Both the position numbers and the translations under genes were made by a program. The notes under the pieces were generated by a model, which ran no database searches, had not been told where the DNA came from, and saw nothing but the letters and a program-made list of their open reading frames with translations. A stretch of DNA of 64,000 nt from Tabrizicola piscis (lineage in GTDB: Bacteria > Pseudomonadota > Alphaproteobacteria > Rhodobacterales > Rhodobacteraceae): positions 2,852,001 to 2,916,000 of the forward strand of contig NZ_CP034328.1 in the NCBI RefSeq assembly GCF_003940805.1, given 5' to 3'. Below, in pieces: positions 36,170 to 45,337 of the stretch. Within the stretch, counting starts at the first letter, position 1; each line of letters starts with the position of its first letter.

Positions 36170-38125
36170 ATGCCAACGGTGATGGAAGTGCCGGACCAGC
36201 GGATCGCGATGCCGGATGGCGTGCAGCTTTCAGCCCGGCTTTGGCGGCAGGCGGGGGTCGGGCCAGTGCCCGCCGTGATCGAGATGATCCCCTACCGCAA
36301 GCGCGACGCGACGGCGGCGCGGGATGAGGCCATCCACCCATGGATCGCCGCGCAAGGCTATGCCTGCCTGCGGGTCGATCTGCGCGGCACGGGTGACAGC
36401 GAAGGTATCCTGACCGATGAATACACCGCCGAGGAACTGGCCGATGCCTGCACGGTGATCGCCTGGGCGGCGGCGCAGCCCTGGTGCACGGGTGCCGTGG
36501 GGATGATGGGCAAAAGCTGGGGGGCGTTCAACGCGCTGCAGGTGGCGGCGTTGCAGCCGCCCGCGCTGAAGGCGGTGATCGCGGTCTGCGGAACGGTGGA
36601 CCGGTTCGGCGACGACATCCATTTCAAGGGCGGCTGCCTCTTGGCCGAGAATTTCGGCTGGGCGTCGGTCATGCTGTCCTATTCCTCGCGTCCGGCAGAC
36701 CCGGCCTTGCGGGCGGATTGGCGGGAGGACTGGCTGCGGCGGCTGGAGGCGAACCCCTGGCTGGCCCCGCGCTGGGCGGGGCATCAGACGCGCGATGCCT
36801 ATTGGCGGCACGGGTCGGTGTGTGAGGACTGGTCGCGGCTGACAGTGCCGATCCTGGCGATTGGCGGCTGGGCGGATGGTTACATGAACATGGTCGGCGC
36901 GCTGGTGCGCAATGCCAGTGGCCCGGTCAGGGGGATCGTTGGCCCTTGGGTCCATCTTTACCCGCATATGGCTGTCCCCGGTCCGCGCATCGGGTTTCTG
37001 ACCGAAGCGGTGCGCTGGTGGGATCGCTGGTTGAAGGACTTGCCGACCGGGGTTGAGGATGACCCCGCCTTGCGCCTTTACCTGCAGGACCACGCGCCGC
37101 CTGATCCATCGGCGCAAAGCCGTGTGGGCCAGTGGATTGGCCTGCCCGCGCGGCCTGCGACGGCGACGCTGACCCTGCCGCTCGGCCCCGGAGGTCTGGG
37201 GCTTGAGACGCGGCTTCCGGCACGCATCGCGTCACCCCAGACGCTGGGGGCAGCGGCGGGCGAGTATTTCCCGACCGGCGATCATGCCGAGATGGCGGGC
37301 GATCAGGCGGCGGATGACGCGCTGTCGTTGTGCTTTGACGGGCCTGCCCTGACCAAACCGATGACGCTGGTCGGGCGGGCAACCCTGCGGCTGGCGCTGA
37401 CCCTTGACCAGCCGGTCGGCATGGTTGTCGCGCGACTGTGCGATGTGGCGCCGGATGGCACATCGGCCCGGATCGCGCATGGGATGCTGAACCTGTGCCA
37501 CCGCGCAGGCAGCGCCAGCCCGCAGCCGTTGGAGCCGGGCCAACCGGTACAGGTTGCGCTGACTCTGGACGCGATGGCGCATCGGCTGCAGCCCGGCCAC
37601 CGGCTGCGGCTGGCGCTGTCGACCGCCTACTGGCCGTTCCTCTGGCCTTCGCCGCGGCGGGTGGTGCTGACGCTGACAGCAGGTGCCCTTGGCCTGCCGA
37701 TCCTGCCCGAGGCAGCACCGGAGTGGCAGCCACCCCGGCCGGAACGCCTGCCCCCACCCCGCCAGCGCACCTTGCGCCCGCCCGCATGGTCACGTCAGAC
37801 CGAGGTGGACCCCGTCACCGGCCGACAGACCCTTTCGATCCACGATGACTCCGGCGAGGTGGTGGAACCGCATGGCCTGACGCATGGCGATACGGTTGAC
37901 GAGGTGTGGGAGATCACCCCGGACGACCCCTTGTCCGCCCGCGCGACGATCCGTTGGGAACAGCGCCTGTCGCGCGGCGACTGGCGGGTTCGGACTGTGG
38001 TTGAGACCGAGATGACCGGAACGGACACCGACTTGCGAATGAAGGCGCGCCTTACGGCCTTCGAGGGGGACGAACAGGTGTTTCAGCGCGACTGGGACGA
38101 CCGGGTGCCCCGTCGGTTTGTGTGA
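36170..38125 (+). CDS. CocE/NonD-family hydrolase (X-Pro dipeptidyl-peptidase-like)
   Basis: A 651-residue alpha/beta hydrolase. The N-terminal half has IEMIPYRKRDATAARDE, YACLRVDLRGTGDSEG and the nucleophile elbow GMMGKSWGAFNALQVAA (Ser in GxSxG). The C-terminal jelly-roll (PepX_C) shows RATLRLALTLDQPVGMVVARL and LQPGHRLRLALSTAYWP. Members cleave acyl esters or N-acyl bonds; the substrate is unknown. ATG 36170 has AAAGGGAG seven bases upstream. Confidence 0.88.
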   Translation: MPTVMEVPDQRIAMPDGVQLSARLWRQAGVGPVPAVIEMIPYRKRDATAARDEAIHPWIAAQGYACLRVDLRGTGDSEGILTDEYTAEELADACTVIAWAAAQPWCTGAVGMMGKSWGAFNALQVAALQPPALKAVIAVCGTVDRFGDDIHFKGGCLLAENFGWASVMLSYSSRPADPALRADWREDWLRRLEANPWLAPRWAGHQTRDAYWRHGSVCEDWSRLTVPILAIGGWADGYMNMVGALVRNASGPVRGIVGPWVHLYPHMAVPGPRIGFLTEAVRWWDRWLKDLPTGVEDDPALRLYLQDHAPPDPSAQSRVGQWIGLPARPATATLTLPLGPGGLGLETRLPARIASPQTLGAAAGEYFPTGDHAEMAGDQAADDALSLCFDGPALTKPMTLVGRATLRLALTLDQPVGMVVARLCDVAPDGTSARIAHGMLNLCHRAGSASPQPLEPGQPVQVALTLDAMAHRLQPGHRLRLALSTAYWPFLWPSPRRVVLTLTAGALGLPILPEAAPEWQPPRPERLPPPRQRTLRPPAWSRQTEVDPVTGRQTLSIHDDSGEVVEPHGLTHGDTVDEVWEITPDDPLSARATIRWEQRLSRGDWRVRTVVETEMTGTDTDLRMKARLTAFEGDEQVFQRDWDDRVPRRFV

Positions 38126-38147
38126 CCGTCGGTTTGTCTGACTGGCG

Positions 38148-38894
38148 TTAGCCCGCGTAGCCCGGGTCTGCCTCGTCAAGGATGGCGCGCAGTTCGCGCA
38201 GATGCGCTTCGGCAAAGCCGGGGTAGGCCTCCCATTCCTGCGCGGTCTTTTCGGCGATCTCGTCAGGCAGGACGCGCAGCGGGCGGCCGGTCTGCAGCGC
38301 GCGGATATAGGTCTCGGCCGCGCGTTCGAAGTAGTAAAGGCGGTTGAAGGTTTCGGCCACGGTCGCGCCGATCACCAGCACACCATGGTTGCCCATCACC
38401 ATCGTGGTGATCTTCGGATCAGCCAGCAGCGTGGCGCAACGCGCGCCCTCAGCCTCGAACGCCATGCCGCCATAGTGGTCGTCGACCACCACGCGGTTGT
38501 GGAACATGGCGGTGTTCTGGTCGATCGCGGGCAGTCGGCTGTCCGCCAGACTGGCCAGCACTGTGGCATGGACAGAATGGACATGCATGACGCAGGCCGC
38601 GTGCGGGCAGGCACGGTGGATCGCCCCGTGCAGACCCCATGCGGTAGGGTCAGGTGCATCGGGCCGGGCCATGGTGGCGGGGTCGTTCGCGTCAATCTCC
38701 ACCAGGGACGAGGCGGTGATCCGCGAAAAGTGCCGTCCGTTCGGGTTGATCAGGAACCGCGTGCCTTCGGGGTTCACGGCAAGCGAAAAGTGGTTCGCCA
38801 CCGCCTCGTGCAGGTTCAGGCGGGCGGTCCAGCGGAAGGCGGCGGCAAGGTCCTGCCGCAGGCCCCAATGTGTCAGATTTGCGTGCTGGTTCAT
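38148..38894 (-). CDS. Class II aldolase/adducin family protein
   Basis: A 248-residue member of the zinc-dependent class II aldolase (fuculose-1-phosphate aldolase-like) family. The metal His pair is in CVMHVHSVHATVLASL and the third His region in VMGNHGVLVIGATVAETFNRL. The N-terminus LRQDLAAAFRWTARLNLHEA and HFSLAVNPEGTRFLINPNG are typical. ATG 38894 has GGAGAGGGG upstream. The substrate is not predictable; proteins like this are often found in sugar-acid or 3-oxo-acid catabolism. Confidence 0.85.
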   Translation of the reverse strand: MNQHANLTHWGLRQDLAAAFRWTARLNLHEAVANHFSLAVNPEGTRFLINPNGRHFSRITASSLVEIDANDPATMARPDAPDPTAWGLHGAIHRACPHAACVMHVHSVHATVLASLADSRLPAIDQNTAMFHNRVVVDDHYGGMAFEAEGARCATLLADPKITTMVMGNHGVLVIGATVAETFNRLYYFERAAETYIRALQTGRPLRVLPDEIAEKTAQEWEAYPGFAEAHLRELRAILDEADPGYAG

Positions 38895-38970
38895 CTGCCC
38901 CTCTCCGATTCGGTTGTCTTGTAGGAAAATCAGCGGCTGCAATTTCATTCAGATTAGGGTAGCAAAGTCC

Positions 38971-39003
38971 TTATAGCCATGTGGAATACAATGGCTCTAT
39001 AGC
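38971..39003. promoter_or_regulatory. AT-rich inverted repeat upstream of the aldolase gene
   Basis: TTATAGCCAT (38971-38980) is mirrored by ATGGCTCTATAG (38991-39002) around a ten-base centre, with one two-base insertion. It lies in the 262-base gap between two divergent genes, which is much more AT-rich than its surroundings. It is a candidate operator or promoter region. Confidence 0.35.
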
Positions 39004-39156
39004 TATGCAACTCTGACGCGGGGCAGGTGGGCCCCGCTAGCAACCCTTGCTTGAATGTGGCGAACGCTCTGAAAATTACCTGTAAGTTTCCTTTATTCCG
39101 GCGGATGCTGACCGCATTGCCGGTAAATAGTGGTTCCAAGGTGTAGGAGGTATTCC

Positions 39157-39588
39157 GTGCAGATTTCAGTCAGACTTGACCGCCAACCTCTGTCGCGCCA
39201 GTCCATGGGTGCCAGAGTGATGCTGTTGACCGACCGGCCCAGGGGTCTGACAGCTTGCCGTCTGGCAAGCTATGACTGCCTTGTCGAGACCGAGGATGAA
39301 TTTTTCGCTGCCCTGTCCAGCCTTCTGGACGACCCGATGGGCTATGACCTTTTCGTCATGGATTGTGACGCGTTTGGCGGCGTCCAGGCTGCCGAACGGG
39401 CGATTGCGACCCTGATTGCCGCCGATGCGAAGATGCGTGTGATGCTGCTGAGCAGCGAGTTCGACATTCCTGCCTATCCCCTTGGTCGCCGTTCGGCCGT
39501 CTGTCTGCCAGATGCGGTTTCCGAAGCGGGCTTTCGTCAGGGCTTCGACCATGTCCTGCGCGACCGTAGCGCCATGAGCATGATGTAG
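39157..39588 (+). CDS. Receiver-like small protein of unknown function
   Basis: A 143-residue protein. It starts with a short peptide (QISVRLDRQPLSRQSMG) followed by what looks like a CheY-type alpha/beta fold: ARVMLLTDRPRG, a central YDLFVMDCDAFGG where the phospho-acceptor Asp could lie, and RVMLLSSEFDIPAYP. No output domain follows. GTG 39157 has TAGGAGG six bases upstream, a strong site, and is preferred over the open frame from 39130. Function unknown; a stand-alone receiver is the best guess. Confidence 0.7.
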   Translation: MQISVRLDRQPLSRQSMGARVMLLTDRPRGLTACRLASYDCLVETEDEFFAALSSLLDDPMGYDLFVMDCDAFGGVQAAERAIATLIAADAKMRVMLLSSEFDIPAYPLGRRSAVCLPDAVSEAGFRQGFDHVLRDRSAMSMM

Positions 39589-39660
39589 CAGGGGCCCGGT
39601 CGTGGGGCAGTTCTGGGGGCAGTTCTGGGGGGCGGCTGACCGCCCGCCCAGAGTGGCGTG

Positions 39661-39867
39661 CTAGTCGAGCGCGAGGTTGGTCGCAGATTCGCGGCCATCC
39701 CGGCCGGCTTCAATGTCAAAGGTGACCGGCTGGCCATCCTTCAGGCTGCGAAGTCCGGCGCGTTCCAGCGCGGTGATGTGAACAAACACGTCCTTCTTGC
39801 CGCCTTCCGGGGCAATGAAGCCGTAACCTTTCGTCTCGTTGAACCATTTCACGGTGCCCTTGGCCAT
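39661..39867 (-). CDS. Cold-shock domain protein, CspA family
   Basis: A 68-residue single cold-shock domain. RNA-binding motifs KGYGFIAPE (RNP1) and VFVHITAL (RNP2) are intact. It is 55/68 identical to the second cold-shock protein at 53362 by direct comparison. It diverges from the ParA-like gene across 245 bases, room for the long 5' leader usual for such genes. Nucleic-acid chaperone role is known for the family. Confidence 0.93.
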   Translation of the reverse strand: MAKGTVKWFNETKGYGFIAPEGGKKDVFVHITALERAGLRSLKDGQPVTFDIEAGRDGRESATNLALD

Positions 39868-40112
39868 CGTGATGTCTCCTGTGTCGTGATCCGCCCGCGA
39901 GATTGCGGCGGCTTGGCCCCGTCAGCTTAGTGTCGATTGCTGTGGCCGATGGTCGGAGACAGTGGTCGAAAAGATAACGTCGCAGCGAAACAATTGCATA
40001 TTCTGGCGTTGATTCCAAGGGTTTCAGGCACTTCGGGGATGGTCCCGCTTTCGGGCTGTGCCACGCAGGCGAATGGGCTTATGCTGCGCTGCAGCAAGGG
40101 AAGGGAATCGCG

Positions 40113-40736
40113 ATGGGCAAGGTTGTGACGGTCGCACAGCAGAAGGGCGGGTCTGGCAAAACCACGCTGGCTGTCAATCTTTGCGTGGAATTTCACAGTC
40201 GCGGGCTGAAGGTCGCGCTCTTGGACACGGATCCTCAGGGCAGTCTGGGCCGTTGGTTCATGTCCCGGCGCGACGCCATGGGGGTCGAGGGGATCGAGTT
40301 CTCGACCGCATCGGCATGGGGTGTCAGTTATGAATGTGAGAAGCTGAAGAAAGTGGCCGACATCGTCATCATCGACACGCCACCGAAAGTGGATGCCGAC
40401 CTTCGCCCTGCCCTGCGTGAGGCGGATCTGGTGCTGATCCCGGTGGCGGCGTCGATGATGGATCTTTGGGCCACCGATGGGGTCATTGACCTGATCGGTC
40501 GCGAAGGCAGGCGGGCGGTCATCGTGCTGAACCGGGTCAAGGCGGGCACGCGGCTTGGCGTGCAGGTGGCCGATGCCGCAGCAGCGGTGGGCGGCGTGGC
40601 GACGGCGACGCTGGGGCAACGAGTGGTCTACGCTGAAAGTCTGGGCGAAGGGCGGGCTGCCTCGGAAACCCGGGGGCCGGCGGCTGCGGAAGTGCGCCAG
40701 CTTGCGGATGAGGTGCTGGCGCTGCTGGACGAATGA
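40113..40736 (+). CDS. ParA-family ATPase
   Basis: A 207-residue deviant Walker A ATPase: AQQKGGSGKTTLAVNLCVEF, LLDTDPQGSLGRWF and IVIIDTPPKVDADLRPALRE. It is short and lacks the N-terminal DNA-binding extension of plasmid ParA, and there is no parB or obvious parS nearby, so it is probably an orphan cell-organisation ATPase rather than part of a replicon partition system. ATG 40113 follows AAGGGAA. The next gene starts 62 bases later. Confidence 0.88.
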   Translation: MGKVVTVAQQKGGSGKTTLAVNLCVEFHSRGLKVALLDTDPQGSLGRWFMSRRDAMGVEGIEFSTASAWGVSYECEKLKKVADIVIIDTPPKVDADLRPALREADLVLIPVAASMMDLWATDGVIDLIGREGRRAVIVLNRVKAGTRLGVQVADAAAAVGGVATATLGQRVVYAESLGEGRAASETRGPAAAEVRQLADEVLALLDE

Positions 40737-40798
40737 CGCACCTGCTTTCCGGCCCCGCAATCCTGCTTTAGGCTGGCTGCGACAAGGAAAGGGACGCG

Positions 40799-43700
40799 AT
40801 GGCCTGGGAATTCTGGATCGACCGGGGCGGCACCTTTACCGATGTGGTGGGCCGCGCGCCGGATGGCCAGCTGGTGACGGCCAAGCTTTTGTCAGAGAAC
40901 CCCGAACGCTATGCCGATGCCGCCGTGCAAGGCATCCGCGATTGTCTGGGCCTTGGCCCTGATGCGGCGATCCCCGATCAAGCCATTTCGGCAGTGAAGA
41001 TGGGCACGACCGTGGCCACAAACGCCCTGCTGGAGCGGAAGGGCGAGCGTGTCCTGCTGCTGATCACCCAAGGCTTCGCCGATCTGTTGCGGATCGGCAC
41101 CCAGGCGCGGCCAGCGCTGTTTGACCTCAACATCCGCCGCCCTGATCTGCTGCATGACCGCGTGGCCGAGGTTCCGGGCCGGCTGGATGCCGATGGGAAC
41201 GAGGTTCTGCCGCTGGACGAGGACGCCGTGCGCACAGCACTCGCGGCAGGCCGGGCCGACGGTATTGCTGCGGTCGCCGTGGCGCTGATGCACGGCCATG
41301 TGAACCCCACGCACGAAGCGCGGGTTGGCGCGCTGGCCGAGGAGGCGGGGTTCAGCCAGATCTCGCTTTCGCATCAGGTGTCCCGTCTGGCCAAGATCGT
41401 GCCGCGCGGTGATACGACCGTGGTGGACGCCTACCTGTCGCCGATCCTGCGGCGCTATGTGGCGCAGGTCGAAGGCGCTTTGGACATGGGGCGCGCAACC
41501 GGACGGCTGTTGTTCATGCAGTCGAACGGCGGGTTGACCGAGGCGGGGCGCTTTCAGGGCAAGGATGCCATCCTGTCCGGCCCGGCAGGGGGCATCGTCG
41601 GGATGGTGCAGACGGCCCGCGCCGCGGGGTTTGACCGGCTGATCGGGTTCGACATGGGGGGCACCTCAACCGATGTCAGCCACTATGCCGGCGTTTATGA
41701 ACGATCGTTCGAGACCGAGGTTGCCGGCGTTCGCATGCGCGCGCCGATGATGGACATTCACACGGTGGCAGCGGGGGGCGGGTCGATCTGCAGCTTTCGC
41801 GACGGTCGGTTTCAGGTCGGGCCCGAAAGTGCCGGCGCAAACCCGGGGCCGGCCAGCTATCGCCGGGGCGGGCCGCTGACGATCACCGATTGCAACGTGA
41901 TGCTGGGGCGGCTGTCGCCAGACCATTTCCCCGCCGTCTTCGGCCCCGGCGGTGATCATCCGCTGGACGCCGATGTGGTTCGGGCGAAGTTCAAGGCTTT
42001 GGCCGCAAAGATTGCCGCTGAAACCGGCCAATTGGACCCGCCCGAGGTGGTGGCCGAGGGCTTCCTGCGCATCGCCATCGACAACATGGCCAATGCGATC
42101 AAGAAGATAAGCGTCCAGCGCGGGCATGATGTGACTGGCTATACCTTGCAATGCTTTGGCGGGGCGGGCGGGCAGCATGCCTGTGGCGTGGCCGACGCGC
42201 TGGGGATGCGGACGGTCTTCCTGCATCCGCAGGCAGGCGTTCTGTCGGCCTTCGGCATGGGCCTTGCCGACCTGCGCGCCCTGCGCGAAGTGCAGTTCGA
42301 TGCCCCGGTGTCGGACCCCTCCGCCGCCAGCCGGATTGCCGACCTAGCCGCCGAGGCGGCGGCCGAGTTGTCCGATCAGGGCATCGCCCAACCCCGGACA
42401 ATCCTGACCGCGCATCTGCGCTATGACGGGTCGCACCAGTCCTTGCCGGTGCCCTTTGGAACCGAGGCCGAATTGCGTGCGGCTTTCGCCGCCGCGCATC
42501 ACGCACGGTTCGGATTTTCCTCACCCGAACGCGCGGTTCTGTTCGAGATGCTGGCGGCTGAGGCAGAAGGGGGCGGCGCAGACCTGCCGTTGGTGAATGT
42601 GGGTTCACAAACCCCTCACCCCACCGCTACCCTTCGCTTATGGGCCAATGGTTGGCACGGCGTACCGCTTTACCGACGCGAGGATTGTGGCACGGATACC
42701 CGTATCACCGGCCCCGCCGTCATCACCGAAAGCACAGGAACCGTCATCGTCGAGCCGGGGTGGCAGGCGCAGGTAGACGGCCAAGCAAACCTGATCCTGA
42801 CCCGGACCGAGGCCATCGCCCGCCCCCCCGCCGCGGGCACCAAGGCGGACCCGGTCCTGCTGGAGGTTTTCAACAACCTGTTCATGTCAGTCGCCGACCA
42901 GATGGGCGCGACGCTTGCCAACACCGCCTGGTCCGTCAACATCAAGGAACGGTACGATTTTTCCTGCGCCATCTTCGATGCGAACGGCGATCTGGTCGCC
43001 AACGCGCCGCATGTGCCGGTGCACCTTGGGTCGATGTCGCATGCGGTCAAGACCGTCATCGCTGCTGTCGGCGCGACAGCGCGGGATGGCGATGCGTGGA
43101 TGCTGAATTCACCCTGGAACGGTGGCACGCATTTGCCGGATGTGACCGTGATCACGCCGGTCTTCGTAGGCTCCACGCCCGCCTTCTGGCTCGGGTCGCG
43201 CGGGCACCACGCCGATATTGGCGGACGGACACCGGGGTCGGGGCCGCCTGACAGCACGACGATCGAGGAAGAGGGCGTGGTGATCGACCTCTTCCCGCTA
43301 GTCGCCCAAGGCCACCTGCGCGAGGGTGAGACGCGGCAACTTCTGGCTTCGGGGCGCTGGCCCTGTAGGTCACCTGATCAGAACATGGCCGACCTGAAAG
43401 CCCAGATCGCCGCGAATGAGACCGGACGTCGGGAACTGCTGCGCGTCGTCGAAACCCACGGCGCAAAGACGGTTGCCGCCTATATGCACCACGTCCAGAA
43501 AAATGCCGAGGAATGCGTTCGTGCGGTGATTGACCGGCTGGCCGATGGTGAATTTTCCTACCCGATGGACATCGGCACCACGATCCGGGTGCGCGTCGCC
43601 GTCGACCGTGCCAACCGCTCTGCCACGATTGATTTCACGGGGACCAGTCCGCAGCATTCCGGCAATTACAACGCCCCGCAGGCTGTGACGCGGGCGGTGG

Positions 43701-44362
43701 TGCTTTATGTCTTCCGCACGCTGGTCGGCAAGCCGATCCCCCTGAACGAAGGCTGCCTTGCGCCGCTGACGATCATCGTGCCCGAAGGCTCGCTTCTCAA
43801 CCCGCGCGCGCCTGCGGCGGTGATCGCCGGGAATACCGAAGTCAGCCAAAGTGCCTGCAACGCGCTTTATGGTGCGCTTGGGGTGGTGGCGGCGGCGCAG
43901 GGGACAATGAACAACTTCATCTGGGGCAATGACACGTTCCAGAACTATGAAACCATCGCCGGGGGCACCGGGGCAGGGCCGGGGTTCAATGGCTGCGATG
44001 CGGTGCAAAGCCATATGACCAACACGCGGATGACAGACCCGGAAGTGCTGGAAAAACGCTTTCCCGTCCGGTTGGAGGAGCTTTCGATCCGCCATGGCTC
44101 GGGCGGGGGCGGGCGGTGGCATGGCGGCAATGGCGCGGTGCGGCGGCTGCGGTTTCTGGCGCCGGTCACTGTCACCACGCTCTGTGGCAGCCGCAGGGTG
44201 GCACCATTTGGCGGGGCGGGCGGTGGCGCGGGGGCGGTGGGCGAAAACCGTGTGCTTTGGCCTGATGGGCGGGTTGAGGTCCTTCAGGGCAATGACGAAC
44301 GCGACCTGCCCGCAGGGGCCGTGTTCGAGATGCGCACCCCAGGTGGCGGCGGCTGGGGGTGA
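40799..44362 (+). CDS. Fused hydantoinase A/B family protein, probable ATP-dependent 5-oxoprolinase
   Basis: A 1187-residue fusion. The N-terminal HyuA half (about 1-680) has [34 protein letters not shown] and [16 protein letters not shown]. The HyuB half (about 690-1187) starts [20 protein letters not shown] and includes [18 protein letters not shown] and [13 protein letters not shown]. Single-chain fusions of this length are typical of 5-oxoprolinase (5-oxoproline to glutamate), though N-methylhydantoinases are similar. ATG 40799 follows AAAGGGACGCG. ChaC at 18.7 kb would make its putative substrate. Confidence 0.88.
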   Translation: MAWEFWIDRGGTFTDVVGRAPDGQLVTAKLLSENPERYADAAVQGIRDCLGLGPDAAIPDQAISAVKMGTTVATNALLERKGERVLLLITQGFADLLRIGTQARPALFDLNIRRPDLLHDRVAEVPGRLDADGNEVLPLDEDAVRTALAAGRADGIAAVAVALMHGHVNPTHEARVGALAEEAGFSQISLSHQVSRLAKIVPRGDTTVVDAYLSPILRRYVAQVEGALDMGRATGRLLFMQSNGGLTEAGRFQGKDAILSGPAGGIVGMVQTARAAGFDRLIGFDMGGTSTDVSHYAGVYERSFETEVAGVRMRAPMMDIHTVAAGGGSICSFRDGRFQVGPESAGANPGPASYRRGGPLTITDCNVMLGRLSPDHFPAVFGPGGDHPLDADVVRAKFKALAAKIAAETGQLDPPEVVAEGFLRIAIDNMANAIKKISVQRGHDVTGYTLQCFGGAGGQHACGVADALGMRTVFLHPQAGVLSAFGMGLADLRALREVQFDAPVSDPSAASRIADLAAEAAAELSDQGIAQPRTILTAHLRYDGSHQSLPVPFGTEAELRAAFAAAHHARFGFSSPERAVLFEMLAAEAEGGGADLPLVNVGSQTPHPTATLRLWANGWHGVPLYRREDCGTDTRITGPAVITESTGTVIVEPGWQAQVDGQANLILTRTEAIARPPAAGTKADPVLLEVFNNLFMSVADQMGATLANTAWSVNIKERYDFSCAIFDANGDLVANAPHVPVHLGSMSHAVKTVIAAVGATARDGDAWMLNSPWNGGTHLPDVTVITPVFVGSTPAFWLGSRGHHADIGGRTPGSGPPDSTTIEEEGVVIDLFPLVAQGHLREGETRQLLASGRWPCRSPDQNMADLKAQIAANETGRRELLRVVETHGAKTVAAYMHHVQKNAEECVRAVIDRLADGEFSYPMDIGTTIRVRVAVDRANRSATIDFTGTSPQHSGNYNAPQAVTRAVVLYVFRTLVGKPIPLNEGCLAPLTIIVPEGSLLNPRAPAAVIAGNTEVSQSACNALYGALGVVAAAQGTMNNFIWGNDTFQNYETIAGGTGAGPGFNGCDAVQSHMTNTRMTDPEVLEKRFPVRLEELSIRHGSGGGGRWHGGNGAVRRLRFLAPVTVTTLCGSRRVAPFGGAGGGAGAVGENRVLWPDGRVEVLQGNDERDLPAGAVFEMRTPGGGGWG

Positions 44363-44370
44363 CCCCAGCC
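44351..44370. terminator. Hairpin spanning the oxoprolinase stop codon
   Basis: GGCTGGGGGTGACCCCAGCC is an 8-bp perfect stem with a short loop that includes the TGA stop. It lies in the 15-base gap between the convergent oxoprolinase and IclR-type genes and may end both transcripts. No T-run is present. Confidence 0.45.
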
Positions 44371-44377
44371 CCCGGCC

Positions 44378-45187
44378 TTAGGGCCGCGTGCCGCCCGTCG
44401 CTTCGGTCACCCGGTCGGCGGCTGCCCTGACCAGCGCGCCGATGCGGGTGGCATCCGACAGCCCCACCCGGAACGCGGGGCCGGAGACGGACAGACCGGC
44501 AACCGGCTCGCCATAAGCGTTGAAGATCGGGGCGGCGATGCAGCGCATCCCCTCGGCGCGCTCCTGATCGTCGATGGCAAAGCCGCGCTCACGGGTGCGG
44601 GCAAGGTCACGCAGCAGGGCGCTGTCTGACGTCAGCGTCAGCGTGGTGAACTTCTGCAGGCCCTGCCGGGCGATGATGTCGCGCGCGCGGTCTTCGGGAT
44701 ACCACGCCAGAAGCGCCTTGCCGATGCCGCTGGAATGCATCGGGCCCTTGGTCCCCGGTGGAAAGAAGGCGCGGATCGCCTCGTTCGTCTCGACCTGAGC
44801 GAGAAACAGCACCTCACCCCGTACTTCGACGCCAAGGTTCGCCGTCTCGCCCGTTTCGCGCATCAGGGCGTCCATTGGCTGGCGGGCCCGCTCAACCACC
44901 TTCGTCCGGCGCAGGAAGGCAGTGCCGATCCGGAACGCCCCCGCGCCGATGTGCCAAAGCTGGCCGGGTTCCTCAACCTCAACCATGCCATGCCCTTGCA
45001 GCGTCTGCAGCGCGCGGAAGGTGGTGGCGACGGCCTGACCCGTCTCTTCTGCCAGGTCGGAAAGCGTGCGGCCGGGGCTTTGGGCAAGGTGTTCCAGCAG
45101 GAACAGGGCCCGGTCCAAAGCCTGCACCGTGTTCTGGTCGGTCTTGTCGTTGAAGGCCTTGGGCCGCCCGCGTGGTTTCTGTGCCAT
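44378..45187 (-). CDS. bhcR: IclR-family regulator of the beta-hydroxyaspartate cycle
   Basis: A 269-residue IclR regulator. The winged helix is in the first 100 residues (ALDRALFLLEHLAQSPGRTL, LAEETGQAVATTFRALQTLQ), followed by the effector domain (VLFLAQVETNEAIRAFFPPG, SSGIGKALLAWYPEDRA, GFAIDDQERAEGMRCIAAPI). It diverges from bhcA, exactly as BhcR does in Paracoccus denitrificans, where it senses glyoxylate. ATG 45187 is the family start; the frame opens far upstream. Gene name rests on family plus context. Confidence 0.9.
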   Translation of the reverse strand: MAQKPRGRPKAFNDKTDQNTVQALDRALFLLEHLAQSPGRTLSDLAEETGQAVATTFRALQTLQGHGMVEVEEPGQLWHIGAGAFRIGTAFLRRTKVVERARQPMDALMRETGETANLGVEVRGEVLFLAQVETNEAIRAFFPPGTKGPMHSSGIGKALLAWYPEDRARDIIARQGLQKFTTLTLTSDSALLRDLARTRERGFAIDDQERAEGMRCIAAPIFNAYGEPVAGLSVSGPAFRVGLSDATRIGALVRAAADRVTEATGGTRP

Positions 45188-45265
45188 TGGTTCCCAGCTT
45201 TCCGCGTTGAAAAAGCGCAAGTGTCTGTTCGGGTTTGAAAATAGCATGAAGTTGCACCGATGAAA

Positions 45266-45310
45266 AATCTTTTCGAAAAAATTGCCGTTTGGCTGTGATG
45301 CGCCTAGAAC
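45266..45310 (+). promoter_or_regulatory. Candidate BhcR operator and bhcA promoter
   Basis: The imperfect palindrome AATCTTTTCGAAAAAATT (45266-45283) abuts a sigma-70-like promoter: TTGCCG (45282-45287), 17 bases, TAGAAC (45305-45310). The expected start near 45317 lies 21 bases before the bhcA ATG. The palindrome overlapping the -35 box is where an IclR regulator could act. All of this is inferred from sequence. Confidence 0.5.
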
Positions 45311-45337
45311 AGGGGACATCCAGTGGAGTGTGCCCCG

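Noticed and set aside
34473..36182. Long plus-strand frame (569 codons) opposite betC
   Set aside because: Shadow of the choline sulfatase frame, which has the catalytic CxPxR and the C-terminal signature.
40113..40736. Plasmid or chromosome partition locus
   Set aside because: The ParA-like gene has no parB partner or parS-like repeats and no replication gene nearby.
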